The notes under the pieces: model-generated
Seen by the model: only the letters and a program-made list of their open reading frames with translations
What the model was told of the DNA's origin: nothing
Database searches by the model: none
In this document: piece after piece, positions 1 to 6,842 of the stretch
How positions within the stretch are numbered: position 1 is the stretch's first letter
Layout: every line of letters begins with the position of its first letter
Program-made: the position numbers and the translations under genes
Origin: an uncultured Verrucomicrobiales bacterium
GTDB taxonomy: Bacteria; Verrucomicrobiota; Verrucomicrobiia; Verrucomicrobiales; DEV007
Direction: 5' to 3'
NCBI GenBank assembly: GCA_937893785.1
Contig: CALCSP010000459.1
Coordinates: 1-7,865 of the forward strand
DNA: 7,865 nucleotides

Positions 1-213
1 AGCAGCTAGGGCTATCCAGCAGGAATTTTGCTTTCATAAGGAAAGCTAATCCTTCTTAGAAGTTACCATTAAATCATGTAATTAATTGGTTATTAGGGGG
101 AAACACATAAAATGGGCCTCGGCATTTTTTCCTGAGAATAGTTGCAATTTCCTTCACTTTGGGCGTTACATTGCTCTCCCGGTCTGTTTAAACTTTTCGG
201 GACCTTTCAGTCA
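1..213. other. Upstream region and probable leader of the secretin gene
   Basis: No gene is convincing here. In one frame an open stretch enters from the left edge and stops at TAA 47-49 (ending FCFHKES); another frame runs to TAG 57-59. Either could be the 3' end of a gene outside the window, and I cannot choose between them. Between about 60 and 213 the DNA is AT-rich and fits a promoter plus leader. An AGGGGG tract at 95-100 precedes an ATG at 112 that opens only seven codons (MGLGIFS, stop TGA 133-135). No strong terminator hairpin is visible before position 60; AAGGA/TCCTT (38-42/50-54) is a weak 5-bp stem. Confidence 0.4.
86..113 (+). promoter_or_regulatory. Weak sigma70-like promoter candidate for the secretin gene
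   Basis: TTGGTT at 86-91 and TAAAAT at 108-113 are separated by 16 nt. The -10 box matches TATAAT at five of six positions, and the -35 matches only the TTG core of TTGACA. Transcription would start near 120 and leave a leader of roughly 95 nt before ATG 214. The -10 box overlaps the ATG at 112, so this promoter and translation of the seven-codon ORF from that ATG exclude each other. The assignment rests on pattern only. Confidence 0.25.
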
Positions 214-2721
214 ATGCCCCAATCGTTTCTATCAAAGATATTTTTGCGATTCTGTGCCCACATCCGGACATCTTATTTCGGTTGTTCGAGGGCATTGGGG
301 GTAAGTATTTGCTTGCTGTGTGTGTGCACGGCCGAGTTGGTTCCAGCGCAAGAGGCAACTGCAAATAAACAGGTTTCGACGGTAGAGGGAGAGGTGGCGC
401 GCAGACAGAATCAAATTTTTGAGGCAGAGAAGTTTCTGGTTGCTGGAAAAACGCTCGTAGCTGAGGGCAAATACAAGGAGGCGATTGCTCAATTTGCCCA
501 AGCTTACAATGGGATTAGCCCTTCTCCAATGGCTGAGTCGGTAAGCAATAAAGCTCGCCAACATTATTCCGCTACTTCTGTTCTTTACGCATTGCAGTTG
601 GTCAAATCGGCAAAATTTGCTGAAGCTCAGCAGGTGATCGAAAGGGTTCTTGATCCTAGTGTGGATCCATCATACGAACCGGCGCTCAAGCTCCAGCAAC
701 GGCTTCTTGATCCCGAATGGTATAACAATGCCAACAGCCCGGAGCACCTATCCAAGGTCGAGGAAGTCAAGAGGCTGCTTCAGCTGGGTCAGGGTGCGAT
801 GGATCTAGGTGATTTTGATCAGGCGCTCGATTACTTTACTCAGGTGCTGCGTATCGACGGGTACAATCGTGCTGCTAGGCGAGGGATGGAGGCCGCCGAG
901 AAGCAAATCGTGGCATACCACCGCTCTTCCAGAGATCACACCAGGCAGAAAGCGATGCGGGAGGTTGATGATATTTGGGAAACGCAAGTTGGTGTGGCTG
1001 CAAATTTAGCTCTGCCTGATAGAAATGCGACGGCTCTTACCCCCAGCAGACAATCCGTCTCGGATAAGCTCAAGTCGATTGTCATTGATGTGGTCAATTT
1101 TGATGATGCTACCCTTGAGGATGTTGTCGAGTATTTGACCATTAAGTCCAAGCAGTTGGATGATTTTGGTGATGGGATTAATTTTGTGCTGAAAATCGAT
1201 CCGGAAGATCAGGTGGCTCGCAATGCAAATGTGAACCTGAAGTTAAGAGGCATGCCGATAGGCGAGATTCTCCGCTATGTGACCCGTGACACTGGGACCC
1301 GGTTTAAGGTTGAAACGTTTGCGGTGAGCATCGTGTCCCGGAATGCCTCAACGGAAAACCTTGTTACCAAGACTTTCAGGGTGCCACCTGATTTTTTGAG
1401 CACGGCACCGATTGCCGATGATGACGCGGTTGAGGACATTTTTGCGCCAAATGCCGAAGCGGGTAATAGCGGTCTTACGCTGAAGCGTCTTGGCGCCAAG
1501 GAGTTTCTCATGAAGCAGGGGGTAACTTTTCCGGAGGGAGCAAGTGCCATTTTTATTCCGGGTTCGAGTTCTCTCGTTGTTCGAAATATCCCAAGTAATA
1601 TTGAGTTGGTTGAAAGTTTTATAGACAGTTCCTTTAATGAGGTTCCTAAGCAGGTGGAAGTCAATGTGTCCATGATCGACATCAGTCATTCGGCACTCAA
1701 TGAGCTCGGTTATGACTGGTTGCTTGGGCAGTTCAACGTAGCAGGGTCAGATCGTGTTTTTGCCGGTGGTGGAACGGAGGGTAATGCAACGGCAGGTGGT
1801 GCTGAGACCCGGGCTGCTGCTGAATTTCCCTTTATTCCCCCAGGATCAAATGCCCCACTGGGAACATTGCCGGTGACCGCAGGTTTGCGGACTGGTCAGC
1901 AATGGAATGAGGGCAATGCTATCAATAATATTTTACTTGCGGGCGGTGACACTGTGTTCCGCTCAAATGATACATTGAAGGCGCCGGGTGTTTTTGGTGT
2001 TGGCGGAGCATTGACAGACCCCCAGTTCCAGATGGTGCTTCGTGCTTTGTCTCAGGCCAAGGGTGCAGATTTGATTGTCCGTCCCACTATTGTGACCCGT
2101 TCCGGACAGCGTGCTTCAGTTGATGTTATCCGGGAATTTCCTTATCCGACGGAATATGATCCGCCTGAGATTCCACAGGATTTCAATGGAGGGAATAATT
2201 TTGGTGGCGGCGGTTTTGGGCAACCGCAGGCTCCAGCGAGCTTTCCCGTGACTCCCGCGCATCCCACCGCTTTCGAAGTGCGCAACGTTGGTACTCGTCT
2301 TGAGGTGGAGCCGGTGGTTGGGCAGGATAACTTTACGGTAGAACTCAATCTGGCACCCGAGTTTGTGCAGTTCGAAGGGTTCATTAACTACGGGTCACCC
2401 ATCCTGACGAACGGTAGTGATGCTCTGGGTAATTTGACGCCTGTTGAGTTGACTGATAACCGGATCCTTCAACCCGTATTCAAGACCTTGCGTGAGAATA
2501 CCAGTGTGGTTGTCTGGGATGGTGCAACGGTGGTGATTGGCGGTCTGATTGAAGATCGCAGCGTGACTGTTGATGACAAGGTTCCGTTTTTTGGTGATGT
2601 TCCGTTTCTCGGGCGTTTTTTCCGATCGAAGGGTGTGAACCGAAACCTTCGTGCGGTATTATTTTTCGTGAAAGTCAATGTCATCGATCCATCAGGGCAA
2701 AGGATCAATGTGCGTTCATGA
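214..2721 (+). CDS. Type IV pilus/type II-like secretin (Amuc_1098/PilQ-like outer membrane protein)
   Basis: This is a secretin, the outer membrane channel of type IV pilus and type II secretion machines. Residues count from ATG 214 (835 aa). Residues 1-45 look like a long signal peptide, with a Cys-rich core (SICLLCVCTA) and probable cleavage after VPA. TPR-like helices follow at about 71-101, 114-154 and 185-221. An N0/STN-like domain lies at about 285-373 and an N1-like domain at about 382-472 (SSLVVRNIPSN). The secretin core starts near 477. Its C-terminal signature at about 773-807 includes VVIGGLIEDR and VPFFGDVPFLGRFFRS. Gly-rich inserts occur at about 517-529 and 656-681. Only about 28 residues follow the signature, so there is no long pilotin-binding S domain. 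The TPR plus N0 plus secretin layout is known from Verrucomicrobiota as the Amuc_1098 family. The frame stays open upstream to TTG 142, but ATG 214 gives a sensible signal peptide. No clear Shine-Dalgarno precedes it, so the start is uncertain. Confidence 0.88.
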   Translation: MPQSFLSKIFLRFCAHIRTSYFGCSRALGVSICLLCVCTAELVPAQEATANKQVSTVEGEVARRQNQIFEAEKFLVAGKTLVAEGKYKEAIAQFAQAYNGISPSPMAESVSNKARQHYSATSVLYALQLVKSAKFAEAQQVIERVLDPSVDPSYEPALKLQQRLLDPEWYNNANSPEHLSKVEEVKRLLQLGQGAMDLGDFDQALDYFTQVLRIDGYNRAARRGMEAAEKQIVAYHRSSRDHTRQKAMREVDDIWETQVGVAANLALPDRNATALTPSRQSVSDKLKSIVIDVVNFDDATLEDVVEYLTIKSKQLDDFGDGINFVLKIDPEDQVARNANVNLKLRGMPIGEILRYVTRDTGTRFKVETFAVSIVSRNASTENLVTKTFRVPPDFLSTAPIADDDAVEDIFAPNAEAGNSGLTLKRLGAKEFLMKQGVTFPEGASAIFIPGSSSLVVRNIPSNIELVESFIDSSFNEVPKQVEVNVSMIDISHSALNELGYDWLLGQFNVAGSDRVFAGGGTEGNATAGGAETRAAAEFPFIPPGSNAPLGTLPVTAGLRTGQQWNEGNAINNILLAGGDTVFRSNDTLKAPGVFGVGGALTDPQFQMVLRALSQAKGADLIVRPTIVTRSGQRASVDVIREFPYPTEYDPPEIPQDFNGGNNFGGGGFGQPQAPASFPVTPAHPTAFEVRNVGTRLEVEPVVGQDNFTVELNLAPEFVQFEGFINYGSPILTNGSDALGNLTPVELTDNRILQPVFKTLRENTSVVVWDGATVVIGGLIEDRSVTVDDKVPFFGDVPFLGRFFRSKGVNRNLRAVLFFVKVNVIDPSGQRINVRS

Positions 2722-2731
2722 TCCCTTTTTT
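2699..2731 (+). terminator. Intrinsic terminator overlapping the secretin stop codon
   Basis: GGATCA (2702-2707) pairs with TGATCC (2719-2724) across an 11-nt loop. Three further A-T pairs (2699-2701 with 2726-2728) form if C2725 is bulged. The T-run 2726-2731 follows the stem directly. The stop codon TGA (2719-2721) lies in the 3' arm. The stem is only moderately GC-rich, so termination may be partial. It suggests that the next gene is not simply read through from the secretin gene. Confidence 0.45.
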
Positions 2732-2809
2732 GGGCGATTGTGAAGAGTTATTTTTTGGCTAAAGTATAGATTGATGTCAGTGCGGAGCCTTTTTTGGATA
2801 TGCGTCATG

Positions 2810-2818
2810 TGATAGAAT
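2810..2818 (+). promoter_or_regulatory. Extended -10 promoter candidate for the AsmA-like gene
   Basis: TGATAGAAT contains the TGn extension followed by TAGAAT, a five-of-six match to TATAAT. The only sequence at -35 spacing is the T-run near 2790-2795, so recognition would depend on the extended -10. Transcription would start near 2825, about 11 nt before ATG 2836, giving a very short leader. Its place after a terminator-like hairpin supports independent transcription, but this is pattern only. Confidence 0.27.
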
Positions 2819-2835
2819 AAGCAGGCCCTCTCCCA

Positions 2836-4368
2836 ATGAATTCTTCAGAATCGAACGAGCAACAAAGCACTTATTCTCACGATGAAATGCTGGATAATCT
2901 GCGTTCTCGTGAGAAGGGAACTGGTGGGGATCAATCTGTCAGCGTTGAGTTGATCAAGGATGAACACGGCAATCAGTTGATTAAGGAGGTTAAAAGGCGC
3001 CGTAGGCGCCGAACTCATCAGCCCAAAAAAATCAGGGAGCAGCGTATTCGGTTGATCAAGAAGTGCACGCTGTATGGCGGTATTTCATTTATTCTGCTAC
3101 TGGTTGTTTTCTACGCGCTGATGCTTTTTGCGATCAGGGGGCAGCGGTTTCGTGCGAGTGTTGGTGAGCGTGTCAGTGCTTTGGTAAATGCGGATGTAGG
3201 CTTCGGATCTTTTCGATTAAGCGGACTGAACTTGGATAACAGTAAAGCCGTGATTGATCAGGTCTCAGGGAGTCTGTTTCATGGAGCTAAGCTTTCGAGT
3301 TTGAAGACTAGGATCAGTACTTGGACTCTTTTTTCAAGAGACTGGCATCTTGAAGCTGTGCATGTGGGGGATGGCGAGTTTCGCTTTGGTTTACCTGACC
3401 CGGATACAGGGGCTATTGGCATGATGCGGCAACCAGTGCTGGGGCAACGCTTGTTCACCCTGGCTGGATTTGGCCTTGATCATGATCCGGAAATGATCAG
3501 TTGCAATGGTATTCGGATTGCTGATTGCCGCTTCTACTGGGAGGAGGAAGGAATGGATGATCAGCCTTTTCTGGATGGAGCGGTTATCAATATCAGTGAG
3601 ATGATTGAAAACTCATTTCAGTTAAGGTTCAAAGATGGTGTGCTAAAGGTGCCGGGATGGCCAGATCTTGAAATAGAAAGTGTTTCTGGTCTGGTTCAAA
3701 ATGGTAAATACCAGATCAGAGAGTCCAAGCTCTCAAATGGGCCGGATGGTTCCGTAACATTGAGCGGGTATATCAACGCTGGGCCTAAAGGTGACTATCG
3801 GTTTATGGCACCATTTACCGGAGTCTCGCTTAGCGAGAATGTGCACGCCTTCTGGAAGGATAAATTAAGAGGGCAGATCAGTGGTGAGATGAATATATCG
3901 GGATCGTTAGCGCAAAAAGGATCAGCGTTTTCTGAAGGAACCTTTTCGAGCAATAATACGGTTTTAAGTAATCACCCAATTCTGCAGCGCCTAGCCATAG
4001 GTCTTGGAGAGGCGCTGCTGGCGCGAATTGATTTCCATTCCTTGGAAGGGCGCCTGAAGCGGACTGCAGAAAGGCTGGAAATTTATGATATAAGGGCGGT
4101 TAACCCGGCCTTATTCCAGTTGAGGGGAAGTATCACCGTGCATGCTGACGGTGGTCTCAAGGGGTTACTCGACGTGGGTGTTCCAGCTGTGTTCCTGCAG
4201 CGAACAGGTATTGTTGCTCCATCAATATTCACTACAGACGTTCAGGGGTTCTCCTGGGCCAAGGTTCAATTGGGAGGATCAATTGATGCTCCTGAGGAGG
4301 ATTTAACAGGGCGTCTTGAGAAAATTCGGGCACAAATCCTCAAAGATAACTTAAGGGCGCTCCCTTAA
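2836..4368 (+). CDS. Single-pass inner-membrane protein with AsmA-like periplasmic region
   Basis: I do not recognise a named gene. Residues 1-50 are polar and acidic. Residues 53-76 are very basic (VKRRRRRRTHQPKK, then REQRIRLIKK). One hydrophobic segment lies at about 78-100 (SFILLLVVFYALMLFAI). By the positive-inside rule the Arg-rich tail is cytoplasmic and the remaining roughly 410 residues are periplasmic. That part is beta-rich. Residues about 345-450 (GQISGEMNISGSL, a helix near 381-397, then LRGSITVHADGGLKG) and the closing VQLGGSIDAPEEDLTGRL resemble the C-terminal region of AsmA/TamB-family proteins. That family includes envelope proteins implicated in moving phospholipid between membranes or in outer membrane biogenesis. 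The gene starts 114 nt after the secretin gene. ATG 2836 has only a weak AGG (2823-2825) as ribosome binding site, but the next in-frame ATG (codon 18) has no better context. The membrane anchor is secure; the AsmA relationship is probable; the function is unknown. Confidence 0.8.
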   Translation: MNSSESNEQQSTYSHDEMLDNLRSREKGTGGDQSVSVELIKDEHGNQLIKEVKRRRRRRTHQPKKIREQRIRLIKKCTLYGGISFILLLVVFYALMLFAIRGQRFRASVGERVSALVNADVGFGSFRLSGLNLDNSKAVIDQVSGSLFHGAKLSSLKTRISTWTLFSRDWHLEAVHVGDGEFRFGLPDPDTGAIGMMRQPVLGQRLFTLAGFGLDHDPEMISCNGIRIADCRFYWEEEGMDDQPFLDGAVINISEMIENSFQLRFKDGVLKVPGWPDLEIESVSGLVQNGKYQIRESKLSNGPDGSVTLSGYINAGPKGDYRFMAPFTGVSLSENVHAFWKDKLRGQISGEMNISGSLAQKGSAFSEGTFSSNNTVLSNHPILQRLAIGLGEALLARIDFHSLEGRLKRTAERLEIYDIRAVNPALFQLRGSITVHADGGLKGLLDVGVPAVFLQRTGIVAPSIFTTDVQGFSWAKVQLGGSIDAPEEDLTGRLEKIRAQILKDNLRALP

Positions 4369-4388
4369 TCGACGCATTTGCGTTTTTT
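4351..4388 (+). terminator. Tandem hairpins with T-run ending the AsmA-like gene
   Basis: TTAAGGG (4351-4357) and CCCTTAA (4362-4368) form a perfect 7-bp stem with the tetraloop CGCT; the stop codon TAA (4366-4368) is the end of the 3' arm. Four nucleotides later ACGC (4372-4375) pairs with GCGT (4380-4383) across ATTT, and a run of six T (4383-4388) begins at its last base. The second hairpin plus T-run looks like an intrinsic terminator, with the first hairpin stabilising the 3' end. Confidence 0.55.
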
Positions 4389-4642
4389 GTTTCGTTTAAT
4401 CATAGTAAGAGGAGCTTTGCTGAAATGCTAATGTTCTCGCAGTCATGTAGTTATGTGTCTGGATAATGGTCCTTAAGAATGCGAGGTGACCAGAGGCGAT
4501 GCCGCATCAACTTCAAGACAAGTTATGCAAAGACTTGCCAGAGCTTATAAATAGTTCGATGAAGCATTGCCAAAGCGTTCAGCCTTTGCCTTATATTATC
4601 GGTAATTGCCTGTTTACTTCAATTTAGTGACAGCTAGCCACT
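4389..4642. other. Gene-poor intergenic region with possible regulatory elements
   Basis: No long open frame fits here. Three elements stand out. First, AAGAGGAG (4407-4414) is a strong Shine-Dalgarno sequence ten nt before ATG 4425, which opens a 13-codon frame (MLMFSQSCSYVSG) ending at TAA 4464-4466. Second, GATGC-C-GCATC (4498-4508) is a perfect inverted repeat. Third, TTGCCAGAGC (4535-4544) and TTGCCAAAGC (4567-4576) are near-identical and spaced 32 bp, about three helical turns. The second copy overlaps the -35 box of the promoter candidate for the downstream gene. I see no tRNA or recognisable riboswitch. Confidence 0.45.
4567..4597 (+). promoter_or_regulatory. Promoter candidate for the DUF5916-type gene
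   Basis: TTGCCA (4567-4572) matches TTGACA at five of six positions, and TATATT (4592-4597) matches TATAAT at five of six. The 19-nt spacer is longer than the usual 17. Transcription would start near 4604 and leave about 40 nt of leader before ATG 4643. The -35 box is part of the second copy of the TTGCCARAGC repeat, which could be a regulator site. Confidence 0.3.
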
Positions 4643-6793
4643 ATGCGCCTCCCTCTCATATCCATTACACCTGTTATTCTAACAACGGTTCTATTCCTGT
4701 GCACTGACAGCAGTTCGTATGCTCTGGGAAAGGATCATGAGATCAAGGTAGTGCGTTTGGAAACGGGGGCTGTGATTGATGGTGATCTTGGGGATGATGT
4801 CTGGAAATCGGCAGCTATCACAGGTGGGTTTGGGCAGGTCGAGCCTGTGAGTGGTGCCGCTCCAAGTGAAAAAACCGAAATGCGGATATTTTCTACGGCA
4901 AGTGCGCTGTATATCGGAGTTCGTTGTTATGATTCGGAACCGGATCAGGTTTTGGCCAGAGACCGGAGAAGGGACTCTCCGGGCAGGGGAGATGACCGTG
5001 TCCGTATGGTATTGGATACTTTTGGGCAAGCCAAGAACGGGTATTATTTTGCGGTTGCTGGTGGGGGAGGGAAGGCGGATGGGGTGGTTCGCAGCGGAGG
5101 CAAACCTGACTTGACCTGGGATACGATTTGGTCAGTGGAGACTTCCCGCGATGAGAAGGGATGGGTTGCGGAGTTTGAGATTCCTTTTCGCAGTCTCGCT
5201 TTCGATGAAAACCGGAGCAGTTGGGGCTTTAACGTGGAGCGTGAGATTCGGCGTAAGCACGAGAAGTTACGGTGGGTTTCGCCGACCCGGTTACGTTCCA
5301 TGTGGACGCTCAAGGGGCTTGGAAAGCTGACGGGGCTAAACAATCTGGATACTGGCATCGGCATTGATGTGCGTCCTACACTTGTTACGCGATATCGATC
5401 AAAGAGCGGGGGCGAGGAATCTCAATTCGGTCTTGAACCTTCTTTAGACGGTTTTTACCGACTGACTCCCTCGCTGACTGCGACCTGGACATGGAAAACA
5501 GACTTTGCGGAGACGGATGTGGATGATCGCCAGATCAATACCACAAGGTTTCCTCTCTTTTTCCCGGAAAAGCGCTCTTTCTTTTTAGAGGATGCCAAGA
5601 ACTTCCGTTTTGGAGGAATCGTTCGTAGTCCTCTGCCTTTTCATTCAAGGACGATCGGTCTTGCTTCCAACGGTAGCAGGGTTCCGATTGAGTTTGGAGG
5701 CAAGCTCACGGGTAAGGCGGGTAAGTGGAATCTTGGTCTCCTTGGGGTCCAGCTTGACGGAACAGATGTGCTTGATCCCGATGAGGTCTACGTGGGCAGA
5801 GTGTCCTATGATATTCTTGATGAGTCCTCTGTGGGGGGCATTTTCACCCTTGGGGATCCCCGTTCAAATGGTGATGCACAAACCTATGGTCTCGATTTCG
5901 AGTTGAAAAACAGTGCACTGGGAGAGATGAAGGAAGGTCGCTTGCGAGGTTGGGTGATGGGAACCGAGGATGAGAAAGAGGACTACGGATGGGGACTGAC
6001 GGCCGTTTATCCCAATAAACCGCTTTATGCGCGGGTGGGTTGGCAACGCTTGGGTGAAGATCTTGACCCGGCTGTGGGTTTTATACGGCGTCCGGGCATT
6101 CACGAGTTCTACGGCTTTTTAAGCTATGAGCTTTACCCCGAGGGTGATTTTCTCAATGAGGTAGACTTTGATTTTAAAACGCAGGTAGATACAGATCTTG
6201 ATTTAAAAATTCTATCTGAGGAAAACGAGTTAGAAGCGGATGTTGAACTGGAAAGTGGTGACAGTGCGGAGTTTGCCGTCAGCATGCAGCGTGAACTTTT
6301 TGAGCGGGAATTTGAGATCTATGATGGCATCGTGATTCCAGCTGATGACTATCACTACTGGAGGGGTAGGGCATCCATATCGACGGCTCCCGCACGGGGA
6401 TGGTATGCATCTGCCGGCACCAACCTCGGGGGATACCCCGACGGCAATAAGGTTGGGGTGAGCGGAAAACTGGGGTGGATACCTTCCCCATCTTTTTCAA
6501 TGAGTGCCGGGGCTGATGTGGATTGGTTTGAACTGGAAGGCGGTGAATTTGAGACCCTGATCCTGAATAGTTCGGTTCGCCTGACTCCGACAGCAAAAAT
6601 ATCCATTTCCAGCAGGGTCCAGTTTGATACGGTATCGAGCCAGCTTGGGCTCAATTCCAGATTGCGTTGGATGGTGACTCCTGCCAGTGATATTTACCTT
6701 GTGTTCAATCAGGGATTCCGACGGTTCGACGATCGTTTTGACCGGACCAGCACAGAGGCGGTGGCCAAGGTGGGTTGGACATTCCGCTTCTGA
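4643..6793 (+). CDS. DUF5916 outer membrane beta-barrel protein with N-terminal CBM9-like domain
   Basis: This is probably a secreted outer membrane protein of 716 aa. Residues 1-27 form a signal peptide (core VILTTVLFLC, cleavage likely after SYA). Residues about 35-232 resemble a family 9 carbohydrate-binding-like domain: the opening IDGDLGDDVW, then LYIGVRCYDSEP and GWVAEFEIPFRSLAF are typical. The rest fits the DUF5916 barrel region. The clearest mark is TRFPLFFPEKRSFFLED (301-317), preceded by TDFAETDVDDRQIN. Alternating strands continue to the C-terminus, which ends in WTFRF with a terminal Phe, as in many outer membrane barrels. An acidic stretch at about 506-560 (DLDLKILSEENELEADVELE) may be an exposed loop. 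The family has no established function; carbohydrate binding is suggested only by the CBM9-like fold. No strong Shine-Dalgarno precedes ATG 4643; the start is chosen because it gives a complete signal peptide. An AroE-like gene begins 49 nt downstream, possibly in the same transcript. Confidence 0.85.
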   Translation: MRLPLISITPVILTTVLFLCTDSSSYALGKDHEIKVVRLETGAVIDGDLGDDVWKSAAITGGFGQVEPVSGAAPSEKTEMRIFSTASALYIGVRCYDSEPDQVLARDRRRDSPGRGDDRVRMVLDTFGQAKNGYYFAVAGGGGKADGVVRSGGKPDLTWDTIWSVETSRDEKGWVAEFEIPFRSLAFDENRSSWGFNVEREIRRKHEKLRWVSPTRLRSMWTLKGLGKLTGLNNLDTGIGIDVRPTLVTRYRSKSGGEESQFGLEPSLDGFYRLTPSLTATWTWKTDFAETDVDDRQINTTRFPLFFPEKRSFFLEDAKNFRFGGIVRSPLPFHSRTIGLASNGSRVPIEFGGKLTGKAGKWNLGLLGVQLDGTDVLDPDEVYVGRVSYDILDESSVGGIFTLGDPRSNGDAQTYGLDFELKNSALGEMKEGRLRGWVMGTEDEKEDYGWGLTAVYPNKPLYARVGWQRLGEDLDPAVGFIRRPGIHEFYGFLSYELYPEGDFLNEVDFDFKTQVDTDLDLKILSEENELEADVELESGDSAEFAVSMQRELFEREFEIYDGIVIPADDYHYWRGRASISTAPARGWYASAGTNLGGYPDGNKVGVSGKLGWIPSPSFSMSAGADVDWFELEGGEFETLILNSSVRLTPTAKISISSRVQFDTVSSQLGLNSRLRWMVTPASDIYLVFNQGFRRFDDRFDRTSTEAVAKVGWTFRF

Positions 6794-6842
6794 TCCCCTA
6801 GGGTCGATACTGTCGGGTTTTCCCCTAGTGAAAAAGATTCGG

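Noticed and set aside
142..213. Upstream extension of the secretin to TTG 142
   Set aside because: It would put 24 further residues ahead of an already long signal peptide, with a non-ATG start and no Shine-Dalgarno site.
86..304. A 72-codon plus-strand open frame overlapping the start of the secretin gene
   Set aside because: It uses a TTG start, runs in a different frame across the secretin signal-peptide region, and shows no domain or hydrophobic pattern.
1275..1689. Minus-strand open frames inside the secretin gene, up to 135 codons
   Set aside because: They lie antisense to well-recognised secretin domains, overlap each other, and have no family features. The minus-strand frames over the other genes were rejected for the same reason.
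2983..3030. Programmed frameshift signal near the Arg run and the seven-A tract at 3024-3030
   Set aside because: Only six nt separate the Shine-Dalgarno-like sequence from the hairpin, no canonical in-frame slippery heptamer lies between them, and the A tract comes after the hairpin; the long single frame explains the protein.
6687..6842. AroE-like frame extended into the DUF5916 gene
   Set aside because: The extra residues overlap the conserved C-terminal barrel strands of the DUF5916 protein in another frame and lie upstream of the AroE fold; they are read as chance open frame.
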